From Planctomycetaceae bacterium (GTDB lineage Bacteria > Planctomycetota > Planctomycetia > Planctomycetales > Planctomycetaceae), in the NCBI GenBank assembly GCA_041398825.1, contig JAWKTX010000003.1, positions 372,001 to 436,000 on the forward strand: a stretch of 64,000 nucleotides of DNA, given 5' to 3'. Under the pieces are notes generated by a model. It ran no database searches, was not told the DNA's origin, and saw only the letters and a program-made list of their open reading frames with translations. Positions within the stretch are counted from its first letter, which is position 1. Each line of letters begins with the position of its first letter. Of this stretch, positions 58,707 to 64,000 are shown piece by piece. A program made the translations under genes and the position numbers.

Positions 58707-60764
58707 TCATGTTGTGCCACCTGGCTGGCCCTGGTCGCGAAGTTGTCCTGTGATTTGAATCAGCTGCTCGATCGATTGATGCGAATGGGGATCGAATCGC
58801 AGACTCTCGTACAACTCGTACCAACGGACGAACAACTCTTGCTGTTGCGTCGGTTGGGCGGCTCCGATTCTGGCTGCAAACTGGTGCACGGTTTCGTTTG
58901 AATGGCGTTCGAAGCCGGATCGTTTCAGCATGAGTTCCACAGAAATTCTTGCGTTGGTCAGGTGCGATATGAATTCAGGCTTTGTTCGCGGATCTGAAAG
59001 ATCCTTTGATCGTTTGATCCTGGTCAACAGCGAGTAAATCAGCGGAGTCAGGTACCAAAGGCCACCTAAAGCAGCAATGAGGGTGACGAACTTATAGAGT
59101 CGTATTCGTTTTATGGAATCCATGAATCGAGTCATGGACATACGTATGGCCTGTTGCCATGCGGCCAGCCCCGATGTCTCCCTCGCTTGAGGTACGCCCG
59201 TACCCGGAGTTGGTTCGACAAGAACCCAGCGACTTTGTTCTTCGTCGAAGGCTTCGACCCAGGCGTGCGCGTCCTTGCGTCGAGCAATCCAGAAGCCTGA
59301 GGTTGAGCTCCTTTCTCCTGCAACATATCCCGTAACAAATCTTGCGGGGACGCCCGCTTCACGCAGAATCACGACTGCCGCAGTTGCAAAATACTCGCAG
59401 TGGGCAGCGGGTTTGTTTTCGAGAAAGTATCCAAGTGGGTCTTCACGACGAGGAATGTAGACGCGCGTTCCATACTCGAAATTGTTGTGAAAGTAGTTTT
59501 CAACACGTCTGATCTTTTCTCGTGCCGATTCGGCTCCATCGCAAATACTATGAGCCGCCTTTGTAACTCGTTCGTCCAGGCTCACCGCCAGCTGAAGGTA
59601 GAGAGAACGGTCATTATCAGTCAGATCAACGCTTCGAGACTTTGATGGCAGCAGGACTCGATAGTGATTTTCAGCGTGCTGTGACTTGCGTTTCACATTG
59701 CCGGAAGAATCCTGTGTATACGCGCCTTTCTGCGTGATGAGACAGTTGGCCGACCGTGGTAAGAGGAAGTATTGCCCGCCGGCACCCTGCTCAGGCCAGA
59801 TATCAACCACTGATTCCGGTGATGCGAGTCGGCCGGGCTTGAGGCGGTAGATGCCATCATCCTCTCTGACAAAGCTGGAGATGTCGTCCGATGAAATCTC
59901 TCGTAATTGACTTTCAGCCGGACTTGCTGTCCAGACATTGTTGTCGAAATGATCAAACGCACAGCCGCCGAGATAGGTAACTGAGTTTGCACCATGAACT
60001 CGCAGCATCATTGTTTCGCCCGAGAATTCGGACCAGCCTGTGATGCTGTGCAGCCCGGCCCGGCCTGTGAATCCACTGCAGACATCACGACTTTCCGTGT
60101 CGGTCAGGTCAGCAATCCATGAGGACAGCGTCTTTTCGTTTTCCGCCAGGATTCGTGATCCGAGTGCTCCGGCCAGCGAGCCCAGAACCACTGGCAGGCT
60201 GAATAGAAAGCGGCGTAACGCGACATTCGTCTGTATGCGGGAATATGTGCGCCGTTCGCTCAGCAGCAGCATAATCATCATTACGCCCAGCGAGCCGGAC
60301 ACTGCGTAGAGCGAGCGTTCTGCATCAGTGACCTGAACGTCACCGACAAAGACGATGGCAAGTCCACCCAGAATCGGAAATCGGGATGGAAGGCGTCGAC
60401 TGCATGGAATCGTCGCCAGAAGAAAGATCTGCAGCAGGATCAGCAGGCAGACAATTTCATAGGCAAGTTCTGAATAGACGAACGTATGCTGAGGCGAAAG
60501 TTCGTGTGGTAAGGTGAAATACTTTATGCCCTGACAGATCGTTATCACGGATGCCCATCGTAAGAAACGAAGTGGCGGTAGCCATTGTCTCCGTGAGACC
60601 TGACATGCGATCACTGTCAGAAGCAGATAAATGATGGCTCCGGCCATGCCATCCATAAGCTTCCATAGTAAAAGGCACTGAAGACTCAGAAAGCAGACAG
60701 CAACGATTCTCTGCGCAGGATTCGCAGAAACGAATGATCGTGCGTTGTCCACTGGCGGCATCAT
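58707..60764 (-). CDS. Membrane transglutaminase-like protein (TgpA family)
   Basis: 685 residues from the ATG at 60764, which overlaps the DUF58 stop (ATGA). Several membrane helices lie in residues about 20-180, a periplasmic transglutaminase-like domain at about 350-520 with catalytic Cys in HCEYFATAAVVILREAG, His in DAHAWVEAFDEE and Asp/Pro block LVEPTPGTG, then one more helix (VTLIAALGGLWYLTPLIYSL) and a DUF4129-like soluble tail (LMLKRSGFERHSNETVHQFA). It is the third gene of the MoxR-DUF58-TgpA operon, widespread and probably concerned with envelope protein processing or cross-linking. Confidence 0.93.
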   Translation of the reverse strand: MMPPVDNARSFVSANPAQRIVAVCFLSLQCLLLWKLMDGMAGAIIYLLLTVIACQVSRRQWLPPLRFLRWASVITICQGIKYFTLPHELSPQHTFVYSELAYEIVCLLILLQIFLLATIPCSRRLPSRFPILGGLAIVFVGDVQVTDAERSLYAVSGSLGVMMIMLLLSERRTYSRIQTNVALRRFLFSLPVVLGSLAGALGSRILAENEKTLSSWIADLTDTESRDVCSGFTGRAGLHSITGWSEFSGETMMLRVHGANSVTYLGGCAFDHFDNNVWTASPAESQLREISSDDISSFVREDDGIYRLKPGRLASPESVVDIWPEQGAGGQYFLLPRSANCLITQKGAYTQDSSGNVKRKSQHAENHYRVLLPSKSRSVDLTDNDRSLYLQLAVSLDERVTKAAHSICDGAESAREKIRRVENYFHNNFEYGTRVYIPRREDPLGYFLENKPAAHCEYFATAAVVILREAGVPARFVTGYVAGERSSTSGFWIARRKDAHAWVEAFDEEQSRWVLVEPTPGTGVPQARETSGLAAWQQAIRMSMTRFMDSIKRIRLYKFVTLIAALGGLWYLTPLIYSLLTRIKRSKDLSDPRTKPEFISHLTNARISVELMLKRSGFERHSNETVHQFAARIGAAQPTQQQELFVRWYELYESLRFDPHSHQSIEQLIQITGQLRDQGQPGGTT

Positions 60765-62005
60765 AATTTCAGTACCTCGCCATTGACGATTGTGTCCGGT
60801 GCCATCCGGATAAACTGGACGCCGTCTTCCGGAAACGGCAGTTCCGATTCGGATTCGTTTACAAGCACCACCCTGAATTCGCAACCAGCAGCATGAATGC
60901 CATCAACGAGAGTTTGTCGTTCGAGATCCCAGTGCAGAAACACGCAGAATACCGTTGAAATTGACTTCAGCTCTTCAGTGACGGCTGGAGTTAATTCCGG
61001 AAGAGGATTTGTTGTTGTGGAGCCAATTCCAGCAAGAATCTCGAGAAGGCGATCAAAGTGATAGGCGCCGGTTGCACCACGGAAAACATGTAATTCGGGT
61101 CCGGCCGCAAACATATCCAGAAGTGATTCGGCAGTCTGCATTGATGCTGCAAGGCTCGCAACAAAACAGATGGCCGCTTCAAGATTCTTATTTGATGCAG
61201 CGTTCGGAATCTTCAGTGGGTTCCATCGACTGGTGGGCGTAACCCTGGTGTCGAGTACAATGGCGACGCGCATACAGAATTCATCCATGTACTCGCGCAC
61301 GACGGGTCGTCCAAGCCTTGCCCAGGCTCGAAAGTTAATTCGCGACGCCGGTTCGCCGTAACTGTATTCCCGGTTTCCCACGAATTCAGGAGAATTGCCA
61401 TCGTGTTTTTGCAGCAACATCCCACCGGGTTGATGACGTGAGCCCGCTGGGATGTTTAGTTCCGGGATCATGTGAAAGTCCGGCAGGACATGCAGTGGCT
61501 GAGCGAGTGCCGTGCACTTTCCAAATCGCATCAGATTGAAGGGGAATGTGCTGTGGATTCGCAACGGGGGCAGGTCATAAATACCGCGTGTGGAGGTGGA
61601 GAGTGTGACGGGAAGTTCGGCAGACTCACCTGCACGAATTGAAGGAATCATCTCGTGTTTGTTTGCGTGCCGGATTGGCCGTGGAAGTCCATGAAACATG
61701 GCCATGATGTCAAAAACAGGCCATCGACCGATGTTTCTAATGGTCAGTGTTCCGCAGACGGTTTGCCCCATTTGTATACTTGATGGCATCGTCAGGACCG
61801 CGGACAGCTTCGGCCGAAACAACTGTCCCAATGCCTCCGCGAACAGGACGACGCAGGTCAGGACGCAAAAGAACTGATAGACCGGCAGTTGAACGGTGAC
61901 AGAACCCAGCCCGCTGATGCCGATCAGGAAGAAGCAAACGCGCCCGGCCGGTGTCAGACGAAAGGCCAGATGACCTTCAGAAAGTCGTTTCGTCTTTCGT
62001 TTCAC
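60761..62005 (-). CDS. DUF58 domain protein
   Basis: 414 residues from a GTG at 62005. Two membrane helices lie near the N-terminus (about 18-60: VCFFLIGISGLGSVTVQL, FFCVLTCVVLFAEALG). A beta-rich domain follows, then the DUF58 hallmark GEPASRINFRAWARLGRPVV with REYMDEF and a VWA-like fold (VAIVLDTRV). It lies 43 bases after moxR and overlaps the transglutaminase gene by four bases. DUF58 proteins are thought to be chaperoned by MoxR ATPases; the cargo is unknown. Confidence 0.92.
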   Translation of the reverse strand: MKRKTKRLSEGHLAFRLTPAGRVCFFLIGISGLGSVTVQLPVYQFFCVLTCVVLFAEALGQLFRPKLSAVLTMPSSIQMGQTVCGTLTIRNIGRWPVFDIMAMFHGLPRPIRHANKHEMIPSIRAGESAELPVTLSTSTRGIYDLPPLRIHSTFPFNLMRFGKCTALAQPLHVLPDFHMIPELNIPAGSRHQPGGMLLQKHDGNSPEFVGNREYSYGEPASRINFRAWARLGRPVVREYMDEFCMRVAIVLDTRVTPTSRWNPLKIPNAASNKNLEAAICFVASLAASMQTAESLLDMFAAGPELHVFRGATGAYHFDRLLEILAGIGSTTTNPLPELTPAVTEELKSISTVFCVFLHWDLERQTLVDGIHAAGCEFRVVLVNESESELPFPEDGVQFIRMAPDTIVNGEVLKL

Positions 62006-62048
62006 AGGGCCATTCTTCCCCGAATCGAATCCGCTTGTTCCAGCGTAA

Positions 62049-63011
62049 TCATGCCGGAACCGGAAGGGATTCCACGATTTCTCTGATCAGGTCCGAACAC
62101 ATGATTCCGCTGTAGCGTGCCTTCGATGTCCGGACAACTCGATGGGCCAGCACAGGAGCAGCGACCAGCTGGACATCATCCGGAAGTACATACGAACGCT
62201 GGTCCAGCATGGCTGCCGATTGAGCTGCGCGAAACAGCATCAGTGAACCACGCGGACTGACACCTAGTTTCAGCATGTTGTGGTATCTGGTGCTGTTCAC
62301 GATCTCAATCATGTATTCAGCGACAGATTGTTCGACTGTGATCTCACGCACGTGTTTTTGAATTGACAGGATGTCTGCCTGATTGAGTATCGGTGTGAGG
62401 TCATCGATTGGTAACGCGACAGCCTGATCGAACAACATCGCAACCTCCATTTCCTTCTCCGGGTAGCCAAGGCTGACGCGCATGAGGAAGCGGTCAAGCT
62501 GAGCTTCGGGAAGCGGATAGGTGCCATGGAAATCCACGGGGTTTTGAGTGGCCAGAACAATGAATGGCTTTGGCAGATCGTGCCTGACACCTTCAATTGT
62601 CGCCTGACCTTCGCTCATCGCCTCAAGCAAAGCGGATTGTGTTCGCGGGGAAGCCCGGTTGATTTCATCTGCCAGCAGGACACTGCAGAAAACGGGCCCC
62701 TGCTGAAAACGAAAGGTGCCATCCCTGGGGTTGTAGATTGAAGAGCCAAGGATGTCATTCGGCAGCAGATCCGGGGTAAACTGAACGCGGCCAAATTCGG
62801 CGCCGGACAGCTTGGCCAGGGCTTTGGCCAGTGTCGTCTTGCCGACACCGGGGACATCTTCCATCAGTATGGAGCCACCAGCGGCGATTGCTGTGAGAAT
62901 CAGTCGAATCGCATCGTCCTTGCCTCGAATGACACGTCCAAGAGTGTTCCGCAGCTTCTGCAGCCTGTCATGAAGTTCGGATAGGTCTTGCCCTGGCTCT
63001 GTCACTGGCAT
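62049..63011 (-). CDS. MoxR-family AAA+ ATPase
   Basis: 320 residues, the usual MoxR size. Walker A MEDVPGVGKTTLAKALAK (about 57-74), the PDLLPNDILGSSIYNP loop, Walker B LLADEINRASPRTQSALLEAM (two blocks, about 113), sensor 1 LATQNPVDFHGTYPLPEAQLDRF (two blocks) and the C-terminal ASPRG-type SVSPRG region (about 251) are all present. It is a cytoplasmic chaperone-like ATPase and the first gene of the operon read right to left. Confidence 0.96.
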   Translation of the reverse strand: MPVTEPGQDLSELHDRLQKLRNTLGRVIRGKDDAIRLILTAIAAGGSILMEDVPGVGKTTLAKALAKLSGAEFGRVQFTPDLLPNDILGSSIYNPRDGTFRFQQGPVFCSVLLADEINRASPRTQSALLEAMSEGQATIEGVRHDLPKPFIVLATQNPVDFHGTYPLPEAQLDRFLMRVSLGYPEKEMEVAMLFDQAVALPIDDLTPILNQADILSIQKHVREITVEQSVAEYMIEIVNSTRYHNMLKLGVSPRGSLMLFRAAQSAAMLDQRSYVLPDDVQLVAAPVLAHRVVRTSKARYSGIMCSDLIREIVESLPVPA

Positions 63012-63517
63012 TGCTGGAATTCAATTTCTGGAAGGCTGTGGGGCGGGTATTTCAAAACATACTGGAGAAGTCGCCGGACGACTGTAATCCGGTCCGATTC
63101 AGTTGGCATAGTTCATGCAGATTTGAAATCACGAGATTGGCCGTGTGGAGATTCCATTAGCTTCAAAAAAGTGATGAGCATCGTGTCGAAAATGAGTCAG
63201 GAATTTTCCAGCGGCGTCTGTTCGCCGTGTTTCCCGTTGGCCCCTTTTTGTCTCGTCGAAAGTTACAGACACCTGAATCGGCTTGTTTCCTGATATCGAA
63301 GAGTTTCGGGCCGCGTGAAGATTAGCATTCCTCATGGTTTATGAAACGCTGCTCGCCAATGCCGGACGGATTGTTCACGGAAATTCAAAGCGGCAGGTTC
63401 GCGTGGTCCGAGGCTCCCGATTCTCGTCTGCCCGGAGGGTTGGTCTTGTGGCTTTTCCGGGGTTTCCGGTAGTCTGCGACCACTCTTCAGCAAACTCTGC
63501 GTCAGGTGATCAATGTT
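63012..63517. other. Divergent promoter region, no gene recognised
   Basis: 506 bases between moxR (minus) and the GDP-fucose synthase gene (plus). The open frames here (for example 63334-63729 plus) run into the fucose synthase gene out of frame and have no family motif. Both promoters should be in this gap, but no clear -35/-10 pair stands out. Confidence 0.45.
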
Positions 63518-64000
63518 ATGAAACACCGAATTTTCGTTGCCGGGCACCGTGGAATGGTGGGGGCTGCGATCGTGCGCTCGCTCAACCGTACCCAAACGGC
63601 AGAAATTCTGACGCGTACGCGGGCGGAACTGGATCTCTGCAACCGAGAGGCCGTGCAGGACTTTTTATCAGCAGAACGACCGGATGTTGTGATTCTTGCG
63701 GCAGCACGTGTTGGAGGCATTCAGGCTAATCTGGATGCCCCTGCAGAGTTCATCTACGAAAATCTGCAGATTCAGAACAGTGTCATCCATGGGTCCTGGG
63801 TTGCCGGAGTCCGAAAACTTTGTTTCCTCGGCAGTTCATGCATCTATCCCCGCCTGTGCCCTCAGCCCATGAAGGAAGAATACTTGCTGACGGGCCCGGT
63901 TGAGCCGACCAATGAGGGCTACGCGATTGCAAAGATTGCCGGCCTGAAGATGGCCCAGGCGTATCATCGGCAATATGGAATGGACGTACTTTGTGCGATG
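63518..64000 (+). CDS. fcl: GDP-L-fucose synthase, partial (runs off the window)
   Basis: First 161 codons only. MKHRIFVAGHRGMVGAAIVR is the NADP loop of the family. AELDLCNREAVQDFL, AAARVGGIQANLDAPAEF, LGSSCIYPRLCPQPMKEE (catalytic Ser) and EGYAIAKIAGLKM (catalytic Tyr-x3-Lys) are present and in register. It converts GDP-4-keto-6-deoxymannose to GDP-fucose for surface polysaccharide; a gmd partner may lie beyond the window. ATG at 63518, no strong Shine-Dalgarno. Confidence 0.93.
   Translation, partial: MKHRIFVAGHRGMVGAAIVRSLNRTQTAEILTRTRAELDLCNREAVQDFLSAERPDVVILAAARVGGIQANLDAPAEFIYENLQIQNSVIHGSWVAGVRKLCFLGSSCIYPRLCPQPMKEEYLLTGPVEPTNEGYAIAKIAGLKMAQAYHRQYGMDVLCAM

Overview
The window looks like chromosomal DNA of a member of the Planctomycetota (Planctomycetales, Gimesia/Fuerstiella-like). 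The evidence is three DUF1501 proteins with Tat-type leaders, a PSCyt1/DUF1549/DUF1553 cytochrome paired with one of them, a 1150-residue PVC-type membrane-bound dehydrogenase/heme protein, a DUF1559 prepilin-like gene (decayed), a surface protein with a LEPR-XLL-like N-terminus, and a MoxR-DUF58-transglutaminase operon. No rRNA, convincing tRNA, CRISPR array or transposase gene was found.

Layout. 0-7.2 kb: DUF1501 gene, a large hybrid sensor kinase and a convergent DUF1501 gene. 7.4-12.9 kb: an SGNH-like protein coupled to a soluble chemoreceptor with a CZB domain, a macro-domain protein, a secreted retropepsin-like protein and a Gfo/Idh/MocA oxidoreductase. 13.0-16.4 kb: a tightly overlapping aroDE-aroK-prepilin peptidase operon, in which aroDE carries a one-base frameshift. 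16.7-24.0 kb: a cyclophilin on a beta-solenoid surface protein, then the PSD1 cytochrome/DUF1501 pair. 24.4-32.7 kb: a small secreted PDZ-like protein, an RmlD-like reductase divergent from a specialised NusG paralogue, an OprB-type porin and the giant PVC heme protein. 32.7-36.6 kb: a sparse accessory stretch with an unknown gene, decayed small ORFs, a PPP-family phosphatase, a Tdi1-type (DUF1851) immunity-like protein and a zinc-ribbon membrane protein. 36.9-42.9 kb: amino-acid permease, methyltransferase, SBBP-repeat protein, DUF817 membrane protein, solitary rpsR and mog. 43.1-48.8 kb: sucA-sucB-lpdA, the 2-oxoglutarate dehydrogenase complex. 49.6-53.4 kb: an HTH-REC regulator, a soluble histidine kinase and an octaheme cytochrome. 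53.6-55.3 kb: a decayed DUF1559 gene and a small gene interrupted by a copied piece of the neighbouring cytochrome gene. 55.6-64 kb: NhaC-type antiporter, DapA-family aldolase with a possible encapsulation-type tail, the transglutaminase/DUF58/MoxR operon, and the start of GDP-L-fucose synthase.

Most striking signals. (1) A roughly 100-bp structured repeat occurs six times, always on the same strand as the gene just upstream and usually at that gene's stop codon; one copy has been read in frame into a DUF1501 protein. (2) A 137-bp segment of the octaheme cytochrome gene is duplicated 2.86 kb away inside a small gene next to a DUF1559 pseudogene. (3) The aroDE fusion is split by one extra C. 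(4) The DapA-like enzyme ends in a linker plus amphipathic helix resembling microcompartment encapsulation peptides. Functional calls come from reading motifs and family resemblance; no database search was possible.
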